A stretch of 48,817 bases of DNA from a virus: positions 1 through 48,817 of the IMG/VR virus record IMGVR_UViG_3300005336_000010, one strand, 5' to 3'. The notes beneath the pieces are model-generated. The model was not told the origin of the DNA. It made no database searches and worked only from the letters and a program-made list of their open reading frames with translations. Of the stretch, positions 1 to 6,489 are shown in pieces; position 1 is the first letter of the stretch, and the number at the start of each line of letters is the position of its first letter. Position numbers and translations under genes: made by a program.

Positions 1-112
1 CTGAGCCAGTCCGGATACGACTCGCTCACGAGCCTCTGCGCTGGCGCCGCTGTCACGGGACCGGCCGGCCCAACAGGTCCAGAGGGACCAGCCGGAGTGA
101 GTGTTACCGTCA
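1..112. repeat. Terminal direct repeat (left copy)
   Basis: These 112 bases are identical to 48706-48817 at the other end of the window. The reading frame of the small collagen-like gene runs without a break from the right end into the left end. This is what a circular or circularly permuted phage genome looks like when an assembler writes a linear contig with an overlap. A true short direct terminal repeat would give the same picture, but the repeat lying inside a coding gene favours the assembly explanation. Confidence 0.95.
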
Positions 113-171
113 CCACGAATGTACAGGAGCCAATCGCTCCTCGAGCCGGGGACATATGGATCGTTCCCTAA
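1..171 (+). CDS. Collagen-like fibre protein, C-terminal part (continues from right end)
   Basis: The open frame from base 1 continues the gene started at 48634 and ends with TAA at 169-171. It holds the collagen-like Gly-X-Y triplets and ends GDIWIVP. The stop overlaps, in antiparallel fashion, the TAG stop of the HNH gene on the other strand. The frame is the same as that of the 598-1617 gene, exactly 432 bases downstream of the stop. An 80-residue free-standing product would lack a head-binding domain large enough to work alone, so it may be a truncated remnant or may still associate with the downstream product. Confidence 0.8.
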   Translation: MSQSGYDSLTSLCAGAAVTGPAGPTGPEGPAGVSVTVTTNVQEPIAPRAGDIWIVP

Positions 172-599
172 CATTCATTGGACATCGTGGCTCGCCACTT
201 CGCGCGCAGGCGCTGTTGCTTCGCTCGCTCACACGTCGAGCAGTATCGTTGCCTGCCGTACTTGCGATCATAGGAGTGGCCTCTAGGGCAGTGCGTCTTG
301 CGGGCGTTGAGCGACGCAACGTTGTCCGACTCCCTGAGAGCGTTCTCGCGTACCGTGACCATGCGGAGATGGTCGATATTCACGCATCGCCGGTTCTGGC
401 AGGTGTGGTGAACGATGCAACCCTTGGGGATGGCGCCGAAGGCATGGAAGTACGCTACCCGGTGCGCTCTACGATTCTTTCGACGCAAGTAGAACATGCC
501 GTAGCCATCACGATCAGGGGGGCCGGTCCAGACAAGGCAGTCACCTTCGGGCATCGTCTTGGCTCGGAAACGCTGGAGTTCATCGGGGGTGAGTGCCAT
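168..599 (-). CDS. HNH endonuclease, homing type, inserted antisense in the fibre gene
   Basis: 143 residues. Core residues 22-80 carry the HNH_3-type pattern: CLVWTG, GYG, AHRVAYFHAFG, IVHHTCQNRRCVNIDHL. A C-terminal Cys/His cluster (CPRGHSYD, then YCSTC) is common in phage-borne HNH homing nucleases. It is the only minus-strand gene in the whole virion region. Its stop codon overlaps the stop of the upstream fibre piece and its ATG overlaps, in reverse, the ATG of the downstream piece. It therefore fills the gap exactly and leaves no room for a group I intron. Known role of the family: cutting of alleles that lack the insertion, which promotes its own transfer. Confidence 0.92.
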   Translation of the reverse strand: MALTPDELQRFRAKTMPEGDCLVWTGPPDRDGYGMFYLRRKNRRAHRVAYFHAFGAIPKGCIVHHTCQNRRCVNIDHLRMVTVRENALRESDNVASLNARKTHCPRGHSYDRKYGRQRYCSTCERAKQQRLRAKWRATMSNEC

Positions 600-1617
600 G
601 CCAGCCTCTGATGTTCGGGTATGGGACGGCTCCGCATGGCAATCTATTATGGGTACGGTTGGCCCACCAGGCGCACAGGGTGAAGCCGGTACAGGGGAGC
701 CGGGACCCGCCGGGAATGATGGCGTTCCTGGTGCGGACGGGAAGACGGTAAGGAGCGGCTCAGGCGCGCCAGGAGCCGGGTTGGGCGCCGATGGCGACTT
801 CTACATCGACACGTCTGTCTCGGCGATCTACGGGCCAAAAGCGGGCTCGTGGGGCTCCCCCACGTCGTTGATTGGGCCCGCTGGAAGCGCCGGTAGTCAG
901 GGCATCCAAGGAGAGATCGGGCCCCAAGGTCCAGCCGGCCAGGACGGCGTGACGCTCGATACGGTCATCGACACGCTCTACCCGGTCGGCGCGTTGTACG
1001 TCTCGACGCTCACGACGAACCCCAACACGTTGCTCGGGCGCGGGACATGGAGTGCGTTCGGAGCCGGTCGCGTGCTAGTGGGCAGGGACGGCGCGGACAC
1101 CGACTTCGATACCGCAGAAGAGACGGGCGGCGCGAAGACGGTAGCGGCTGCGGGCTCGAACTCCGCTCCCACGATCAGCGGCAGCACGGCTTCGGAGTCG
1201 TCTCATACGCACTCGGTCACGTCCAACGTCTCGGTCGACAACCACTCGAGCCACACGCACACGTACACCGAAGTTCCGAACCACGTCCACGTCCAGACGC
1301 TGCCCTCGACGCAGGCTGGTAACTATGCGTCCGGCACTCGCGACACGAGTGCTGGCGGCACGGGCGGCTCACCGGGCACGGTGGCGGACGCGCTCTCGAC
1401 GGCGAACCCAACAGGTGGCGTAGCGACCGGCACGACAGCCGGGCCATCCGCGACGTTGACGCACGCCGTGAACAACCCAGCCGTCACGTCCGGTGCCGGT
1501 TCATCGCACAGTCACGGTGCGGGCACGCTCGCGGCTTCTGCTCCGACGTTCACGGGCTCCCCGACGAGCGTCGTGCAGCCTTACATCGTGGTCTATATGT
1601 GGAAGAGGACGGCATGA
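598..1617 (+). CDS. Collagen-like tail fibre / collar-domain protein
   Basis: 339 residues from ATG 598; GGGGGTGAG lies just upstream. Residues 1-17 (VRWDG-like VRVWDGSAWQSI) are a typical post-stalk fibre motif, followed by Gly-X-Y runs around 20-45 and 95-120. From about residue 125 comes the module YPVGALYVS, then TNPNTLLGRGTW, FGAGRVLVGRD and DTAEETGGAKTV, a His-rich middle (SHTHSV, NHVHVQ, SHSHGAG) and the end YIVVYMWKRTA. This is the widespread phage baseplate/collar-like fibre tip; the His residues probably bind metal in the trimer. It is in the same frame as the collagen-like piece ending at 171, so it is likely the 3' part of one ancestral fibre gene. Confidence 0.85.
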   Translation: MPASDVRVWDGSAWQSIMGTVGPPGAQGEAGTGEPGPAGNDGVPGADGKTVRSGSGAPGAGLGADGDFYIDTSVSAIYGPKAGSWGSPTSLIGPAGSAGSQGIQGEIGPQGPAGQDGVTLDTVIDTLYPVGALYVSTLTTNPNTLLGRGTWSAFGAGRVLVGRDGADTDFDTAEETGGAKTVAAAGSNSAPTISGSTASESSHTHSVTSNVSVDNHSSHTHTYTEVPNHVHVQTLPSTQAGNYASGTRDTSAGGTGGSPGTVADALSTANPTGGVATGTTAGPSATLTHAVNNPAVTSGAGSSHSHGAGTLAASAPTFTGSPTSVVQPYIVVYMWKRTA

Positions 1618-1793
1618 AGGCCATCTGGGACGTCGCGAAGGCCACCGTGGCCGCGGTCATCGCGGTGAAGGTTGCCCAGAATACCGAGGCGTTGATCGCC
1701 AAGGGCGGCGCGCTCGTCGGCAAGGCTGTCGCCACTGGCAAGCGCAGGCTCCGCGAGGTGCGTGCGGAGCGCGAGGCCAAGCGTGCTCGCTAG
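1614..1793 (+). CDS. Small alanine-rich protein, unknown
   Basis: 59 residues from ATG 1614, which overlaps the stop of the fibre gene; GGAAGAGGA is the ribosome site. An apolar, Ala/Val-rich first half (WDVAKATVAAVIAVKVAQ) is followed by a strongly basic tail rich in Arg. The N-terminal helix could be membrane-associated. The family was not recognised; by position it is a virion or virion-assembly protein. Confidence 0.65.
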   Translation: MKAIWDVAKATVAAVIAVKVAQNTEALIAKGGALVGKAVATGKRRLREVRAEREAKRAR

Positions 1794-3138
1794 CCTGTTC
1801 GCGTGGATGGCGGTCTCTGCGCTCGGTGGCGTGATGCTCGCGAAAGGGCTCCGGCGTCTGACCGATGTCGACGGCACGGAGATCGAGGAGCGGTGGGGCT
1901 CGAACGTTCCCGAGGTCGCGGTCGGTGGCTCGCTCGCGATCCTCGGTACGCTCGGTGTGCTCTCGTTTTGGGGCGCGGGTGTGGGCCTCGGCGGTGGCAG
2001 GGTAGGCACAGGCACGACGAGCAGCTTCTCATACAGTGCGCCGAACGCGCCGACCGTGGACGCTCAGTTCATCGACTCATCTACCGTCAAGGTAATCCTG
2101 TCGGCATTCGTGGGTTCTGGTGACGCTACGCATGATTCCACGCACATCCAGATTGATCGCGTGGGTGGCAACTTCTCATCGCCACTGGTCGATTCGATTT
2201 CGGGTGCTGTCCTGATCGACACACTCCAGAGCAATGCCAATCTCAAGTTCGACACGACCTATATCGTCCGCGCGAGGGTGAAGGCCAATCCCAATAAGGG
2301 CGGTTGGAGCGCCTACGATTCGGTCACGTATGTGAACACATCGCAAAACGTGTTTTTCGCCTGTCAGTGGCCGACGACAGGAAGCACGTCAGCGGCTGTC
2401 CAAGATTGCGGGACGAATGACTGGTCGAATACTAGTTACGTCAACGCTAGCAGCACATTCACGGTGGTGGCGTCTACTGGTCTCGACTTCCCGACGACGA
2501 ACGTGCTGTCGGTGAGTTCCGCGAACACTGCTTCTGCTTCGCTATGGATGACCAAGGCGCAGGGCTACGTGGATACAATGGTCGTCGGCGACACAATCAG
2601 CCGACGGTTCTACTTCCGTGTAGCTATGCCAGATGGCGCTGATCCTAATTACCATGCGACACACGACGGTGTGACGGGCTCAAACGAGGACCATAACACC
2701 TCGATAGAACAGAACGACGGTACCGGTATATGGACGCTAGAGGTGTTACACGGTCCGTCTGGTGCTGGGCGGGTGCATATCATGTTGACAGGTAGTCGGA
2801 CGCTCAACAAGAACACCACTTACATCTATCGTGATTGGGTGGTACGGGATGCTTCTACCACTTCAATCCTGAAGATTCAGCTTTTCACGTCAAGTGGATC
2901 GTTGCTGTACGACGTGAGTGACTTCGCTGCGAACTACGGCAATGGAACGAATCTCAGTACTGGCATCAGCGCTACATACGGCGCGTCTAATGGCGCTGAT
3001 GGTTACCGCCAATTCCAGCTCGGCATCAACGGATCGTCGCCTGGTGCATCTGGGGTGGCGTACTATTATGGCGCGTTTGCTGTTTGCTCTGGGCTCTGCA
3101 ATCCGACGTATGTCAGTGGCGAGGGAGGCACGCCCTAG
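1783..3138 (+). CDS. Virion appendage protein with fibronectin III-like and lectin-like regions
   Basis: 451 residues from GTG 1783 (GAGG 6 bases upstream; a GTG at 1762 is also possible). Two apolar segments lie near residues 2-20 and 45-68. Next is a beta-rich stretch of about 90 residues with a fibronectin III look (PNAPTVDAQF ... YIVRARVKA ... WSAYDSVTY). A long C-terminal beta domain follows (FACQWPTTG ... ISRRFYFRV ... GIWTLEVLHG ... FQLGINGS), reminiscent of concanavalin-like lectin folds that bind sugars. Base composition from about 2040 to 3130 looks clearly less GC-rich than its neighbours, with many codons ending in A or T, which suggests a recently acquired receptor-binding region. 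Function is inferred, not proven. Confidence 0.65.
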   Translation: MLASLFAWMAVSALGGVMLAKGLRRLTDVDGTEIEERWGSNVPEVAVGGSLAILGTLGVLSFWGAGVGLGGGRVGTGTTSSFSYSAPNAPTVDAQFIDSSTVKVILSAFVGSGDATHDSTHIQIDRVGGNFSSPLVDSISGAVLIDTLQSNANLKFDTTYIVRARVKANPNKGGWSAYDSVTYVNTSQNVFFACQWPTTGSTSAAVQDCGTNDWSNTSYVNASSTFTVVASTGLDFPTTNVLSVSSANTASASLWMTKAQGYVDTMVVGDTISRRFYFRVAMPDGADPNYHATHDGVTGSNEDHNTSIEQNDGTGIWTLEVLHGPSGAGRVHIMLTGSRTLNKNTTYIYRDWVVRDASTTSILKIQLFTSSGSLLYDVSDFAANYGNGTNLSTGISATYGASNGADGYRQFQLGINGSSPGASGVAYYYGAFAVCSGLCNPTYVSGEGGTP

Positions 3139-3941
3139 TGGCTATCGCCGTCGCGACGTCGAAGATCACCGAGAGCGCAGCGGCCACGTCGCACACTGTG
3201 GCGATGCCTGCTTCCGTGGCGAGTGGCGATGGGCTGCTCATGATCGCCGGCACAAAGAACGGTACTGGAACCAACACCGTTGGTGCACCGAACGGAGACG
3301 CGAGTTGGACGGCGTTGTTCGCTGGGGCCGTGGGCTCGTTCTTCACATACTGCCGGATTTCCTACAAAATCTCTGACGGCTCAGAAGGTGCTTCCGAGAC
3401 GGTAGCCACCGGGGAAAGCGATGAACTGGCAGCCATCGTCTATCGAATCACCGGCCACCACACCACGACAGCACCCGAGCGGGCCGCTGCATGGGTGACG
3501 GGCACAAGCACCGCACCTGACCCGCCGAGTTTAGATCCAAGCGGTTGGGGTACCGAGGAAGCACTCTGGTTTGAGATCGTGCTCCTCAAGGACCCGCGCA
3601 CGTTCACGCCGTCTACGAACTACACCGAGAACACCGAAGGCGAGGCCGACTCGAACGGCGAGATCGTTGTGTGTGCGGCCACGCGCGTTCTGTCTGCTTC
3701 GAGCGAAGATCCCGGCGCAGCAGCGATCTCAGGTGCAGGCGATCCGTGGGGCGCGATGACAGTGGTATGGCGACCAGCCGCTGCCGCTGCTGGCTCCAAG
3801 GGCGCAGGCGTCGGCCGCGCGCTCGGCGGGCTCGTGAACACCGGCCTCGTGCAGCGCAGCATGACGAAACTCGGACGTCTGTGGGTTCCCGATCACCGCA
3901 TCATCCGGCCACGGCTCGTGCCCGTGGGCATCGCACTCTAG
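3138..3941 (+). CDS. Virion structural protein, beta-rich
   Basis: 267 residues from GTG 3138, overlapping the previous TAG, with GAGGGAGG 10 bases upstream. The first 200 residues alternate small polar and apolar residues in a beta-sandwich-like pattern (VAIAVATSKITESAAATSHTV, MTVVWRPA). The C-terminal 50 residues are Gly/Ala-rich, then basic (LGRLWVPDHRIIRPRLVPVG). It resembles the surface beta-sandwich proteins often found beside phage fibres. The family was not identified by name. Confidence 0.65.
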   Translation: MAIAVATSKITESAAATSHTVAMPASVASGDGLLMIAGTKNGTGTNTVGAPNGDASWTALFAGAVGSFFTYCRISYKISDGSEGASETVATGESDELAAIVYRITGHHTTTAPERAAAWVTGTSTAPDPPSLDPSGWGTEEALWFEIVLLKDPRTFTPSTNYTENTEGEADSNGEIVVCAATRVLSASSEDPGAAAISGAGDPWGAMTVVWRPAAAAAGSKGAGVGRALGGLVNTGLVQRSMTKLGRLWVPDHRIIRPRLVPVGIAL

Positions 3942-3949
3942 GAGCGACG

Positions 3950-4279
3950 ATGGCGAAAGCGAAAGAACTTTGGGGCTACCGCGAGGCCGCTAGGCACTTC
4001 GCGATCTCGCACCGGCTCGCGAAGAAGTGGGCCGAAATCGGGCTACTGCCCCTGATCGATGAGCCCGTGCAGGGCACCGTCAGACGGAAGGGCACCCGTC
4101 GCGTGCTCGACAAGTGGGGCATCTACCGCCAGGAGCCCGCAGAGGAGGACGTGCCCTGCCTCAAGGTGTTCGACGCGGCGGTGCTCAAGAAACTCAAGAT
4201 CGCCGAGCTTCAACTCGCATGGCACGCCCATGAGAGCGAGCAGCGCATGAAGAAGCTCCAGGAGGCCCTCAATGGGTAA
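3950..4279 (+). CDS. HTH-like small protein inside the virion operon
   Basis: 109 residues from ATG 3950, with TAGGAGCG upstream. Residues 6-40 (LWGYREAARHFAISHRLAKKW, then AEIGLLPL) look like a winged or MerR/excisionase-type helix-turn-helix. The C-terminal 45 residues are helical and charged (LKKLKIAELQLAWHAHESEQ). It overlaps the next gene by 8 bases. A DNA-binding-looking protein among fibre genes is odd; it might be a virion assembly factor, a transcription factor or a coiled-coil protein. Confidence 0.6.
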   Translation: MAKAKELWGYREAARHFAISHRLAKKWAEIGLLPLIDEPVQGTVRRKGTRRVLDKWGIYRQEPAEEDVPCLKVFDAAVLKKLKIAELQLAWHAHESEQRMKKLQEALNG

Positions 4280-5171
4280 GTATCTCGGAGTGCGGACGCG
4301 CAGCTCGACGGTCGTCGTGAACTACGCGACTTCGCTCGCGACCGGCGCTGCCTCGGCGTTCTCGGCCACCTTGGAAACGGCCGACTTCGACGTCTATAAG
4401 AACGGCTCAGAGACGCAGCGCGCGTCCTCGAACGGCTACACGCTGGACGAGGCCATCGACGCCGTGACCGGCCTGTCGCAGCTGCTCGTGGACATGTCGG
4501 ACAACTCCGACGCGGGCTATTGGACGACCGACGGCGGCTACATCAGCGTCTCGCTCACGCCTGATGAGACACTGGATGGTGTGACCATCGCTGCGTGGCT
4601 CGACTCGTGGGACCTGGAGACGCATTCGCAGGTCGCGCAACGGTTGTTTGGATCGTTCATATATCCGACCGACTCTATCGTTGCGACGACCACGAACAAC
4701 TCGACGACCTCTATCAATCTGACGGAGATCGTGGACGCGCAGACCGCGAAGCTCGCGGGCGAGGTCTTGATGGTCCACGACGCGACCGACGATCGTGTGT
4801 TCCCGGTGCGTTGCACGGCGTTCACCTACCCGCAGGCGACGGTCGTCGGGCTCGACGGCGCTGCTATGGGTATTACCGTCGCGGCAGGCGATCACGTCTG
4901 GCGGGTCGGCCAGTTCACGGCGACGAACGGCAGTCTCGGCTCGCTCCCGACGTCAACTGACATCTTCACAGGCACGTTGACCGAAGCGTACTCGACGGAC
5001 GGTAGCACGATCACGCTATCGACGGCGCTCTACGAGCTGCTCGCGCTACTGTCCGAGTTCAGCGTGTCCGGCACGACGATGACCGTCAAGAAGCGTGACG
5101 GCTCGACGACGGCCATGACGTTGACGCTGAACGACGCGACGACCCCGACGAGCATCACGAGGGCGACCTGA
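4272..5171 (+). CDS. Virion structural protein, unknown
   Basis: 299 residues from ATG 4272. Thr/Ser/Asp-rich, beta-prone sequence throughout, starting MGKYLGVRTRSSTVVVNY, with a helical insert near residues 58-80 (DEAIDAVTGLSQLLVDMSD). It has no Cys-rich motif or catalytic signature that I recognise. The start overlaps the end of the HTH-like gene and its TGA overlaps the next ATG, so it is part of one translationally coupled virion operon. Confidence 0.6.
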   Translation: MGKYLGVRTRSSTVVVNYATSLATGAASAFSATLETADFDVYKNGSETQRASSNGYTLDEAIDAVTGLSQLLVDMSDNSDAGYWTTDGGYISVSLTPDETLDGVTIAAWLDSWDLETHSQVAQRLFGSFIYPTDSIVATTTNNSTTSINLTEIVDAQTAKLAGEVLMVHDATDDRVFPVRCTAFTYPQATVVGLDGAAMGITVAAGDHVWRVGQFTATNGSLGSLPTSTDIFTGTLTEAYSTDGSTITLSTALYELLALLSEFSVSGTTMTVKKRDGSTTAMTLTLNDATTPTSITRAT

Positions 5172-5371
5172 TGGCCGTAAACGGGCTCTACGCGCGCGGC
5201 ATGTTCGCGAACTCGCACATGGGTACCGAGGGTCTCTATATGCGCGGGCTCTTCGGCGCTGGCGCCGGGGTTCCTGTCGGTGGAGACGGAGCTGGCGGAT
5301 CAGCCACCGGTCGGCGCAGGCGAACGAGGCGATGGCACTGGGTGATCATCCTTTTCGTGTTGGTTCTATAG
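5171..5371 (+). CDS. Small membrane-anchored protein
   Basis: 66 residues from ATG 5171, coupled to the upstream stop. The first half repeats a short motif (GLYARGMF, GLYMRGLF), then comes a Gly-rich linker, a basic block (RRRRTRR) and a C-terminal apolar segment (WVIILFVLVL). The short repeated motif followed by a basic patch and a C-terminal anchor suggests a tail-anchored or virion-associated peptide. No family is known to me. Confidence 0.6.
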   Translation: MAVNGLYARGMFANSHMGTEGLYMRGLFGAGAGVPVGGDGAGGSATGRRRRTRRWHWVIILFVLVL

Positions 5372-5380
5372 GAGCGTGAA

Positions 5381-5716
5381 ATGAGCTATGTGTCACCGAA
5401 CGTCCAGACAGCTGTGATCGCGAACGGAGGTACTACGTCGCAGGCTCTTGCGATGGCGTACGGCACGATCATCGGCATCATCATGCCGGGCACGATCACG
5501 GGTACCGCACTGTCGTTCACGGCGTGCGATACGAAAGACGGGACGTTCGTGCCCATTTACGACACCGAAGGCAACCAAGTCACGGTCACGGTCGCGGCAT
5601 CGAGGGGCTACGGCCTCTCGGGCTCGGACGCGGATGCGCTTTGCGCGTTCCCGTTCATCAAACTCGTGATGGACGCCCAGGGCGCTGAGCGTTCGATCAC
5701 GGTGATCACGCGGTGA
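5381..5716 (+). CDS. Minor virion protein, small beta-barrel type
   Basis: 111 residues from ATG 5381, with GGAGCGTG upstream. The pattern (IIGIIMPGTITGTALSFTAC, then GTFVPIYDTEGNQVTV) matches small beta proteins found in many phage virion operons, in which a strand pair carries the phrase 'P..tGtaltF' followed by 'dG..vp.yd..G'. The final part (FIKLVMDAQGAERSITVITR) completes the barrel. Probable decoration or tail-completion role, by inference. Confidence 0.65.
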   Translation: MSYVSPNVQTAVIANGGTTSQALAMAYGTIIGIIMPGTITGTALSFTACDTKDGTFVPIYDTEGNQVTVTVAASRGYGLSGSDADALCAFPFIKLVMDAQGAERSITVITR

Positions 5717-5928
5717 GGGCGGCCATGCTGTACTCGGCGGTGCTCGGGTTCGTTGTCGGGGTCCTGTTGCTGACGGGCTGCACGTCGATCACGGAGGTCG
5801 TAGAGGTCGACTGCGAGTTCATCGAGTTCTTTCCGCCGAACACAACGGTCGCCGAGGCGGACTCGGCGATCTACCGCCACTGCCATCCTCCCGAGTGGGA
5901 TGGGCTCGTGGTGAGGTTCAGGAGGTAG
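5713..5928 (+). CDS. Small lipoprotein candidate
   Basis: 71 residues from GTG 5713 (an ATG at 5725 is also in frame). The N-terminus is a signal-like apolar segment that ends in LLLTGC, a good lipobox with Cys at residue 22 of the longer form. The mature part is short and acidic with two further Cys residues. Known families with this build include outer-membrane spanins and superinfection-exclusion lipoproteins. It sits among virion genes, not beside the lysis cassette, so either role is open. Confidence 0.6.
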   Translation: MRAAMLYSAVLGFVVGVLLLTGCTSITEVVEVDCEFIEFFPPNTTVAEADSAIYRHCHPPEWDGLVVRFRR

Positions 5929-5929
5929 C

Positions 5930-6292
5930 GTGGCGACCTACGCATTCGGCATCAAGGCGTTCCATCCCAGTGCGACGGCGGGAGACGCACACGTTCTCGG
6001 CATGGCTACGGGCCGCAGCTCTGGCTCTCTGGTCGAGGTCTGGAACGGGGTGTCGTCCTCTGGCAAAGTGCTCGCGATCATGTACCGCGGCGACGTGATC
6101 CCTTCCAACGGCTCAAGCGAGTTGGCAACGACGGCGACGGGCCCGTTCATCTACATCACGGGCGGCAACGGCGTCCCCACGGGTGTGCCCACGTCAGCCG
6201 CGAACGGATTCAGCCCGCTCTATATCGACCGAAGCAACGGACGGCTGTATGTCTATCATTCCGCTGGCTGGCACTACGCCGCGCTGACGTGA
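5930..6292 (+). CDS. Virion structural protein, unknown
   Basis: 120 residues from GTG 5930, with AGGAGG directly upstream. Small, beta-rich and Gly/Ser-rich (TYAFGIKAFHPSATAGDAHV ... LYIDRSNGRLYVYHSAGWHY). The ending resembles the short turn motifs of fibre or decoration proteins. Its stop overlaps the GTG of the next gene. Confidence 0.6.
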   Translation: MATYAFGIKAFHPSATAGDAHVLGMATGRSSGSLVEVWNGVSSSGKVLAIMYRGDVIPSNGSSELATTATGPFIYITGGNGVPTGVPTSAANGFSPLYIDRSNGRLYVYHSAGWHYAALT

Positions 6293-6489
6293 TCGTGATC
6301 TGGACGGTGCGCCCGGAGCAGGCACGGTTCCTCAAGGAGCTGTCCGACGAGGTTCTGATCTCGCAGCGGAAGTTCGAGATCGCGTCGGACGCCATACTGC
6401 TCGGTGGCCCACCGGTCGGTACTGTGGTCGACATCAACGCTGCGACGGGCGCGATCACCCTGGAGGTGCCGGATGCGCCTCCTGGTTGA
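6289..6489 (+). CDS. Small protein, unknown
   Basis: 66 residues from GTG 6289, coupled (GTGA) to the preceding gene. A helical N-terminus (RPEQARFLKELSDEVLISQR) is followed by a short beta-like part (VGTVVDINAATGAITLEVPD). It overlaps the start of the large tail gene by 17 bases. It has no recognised domain. Confidence 0.55.
   Translation: MIVIWTVRPEQARFLKELSDEVLISQRKFEIASDAILLGGPPVGTVVDINAATGAITLEVPDAPPG

Noticed and set aside
168-600. Group I or group II intron hosting the HNH gene
   Set aside because: The HNH frame occupies the entire gap between the fibre pieces, so there is no room for a ribozyme core.
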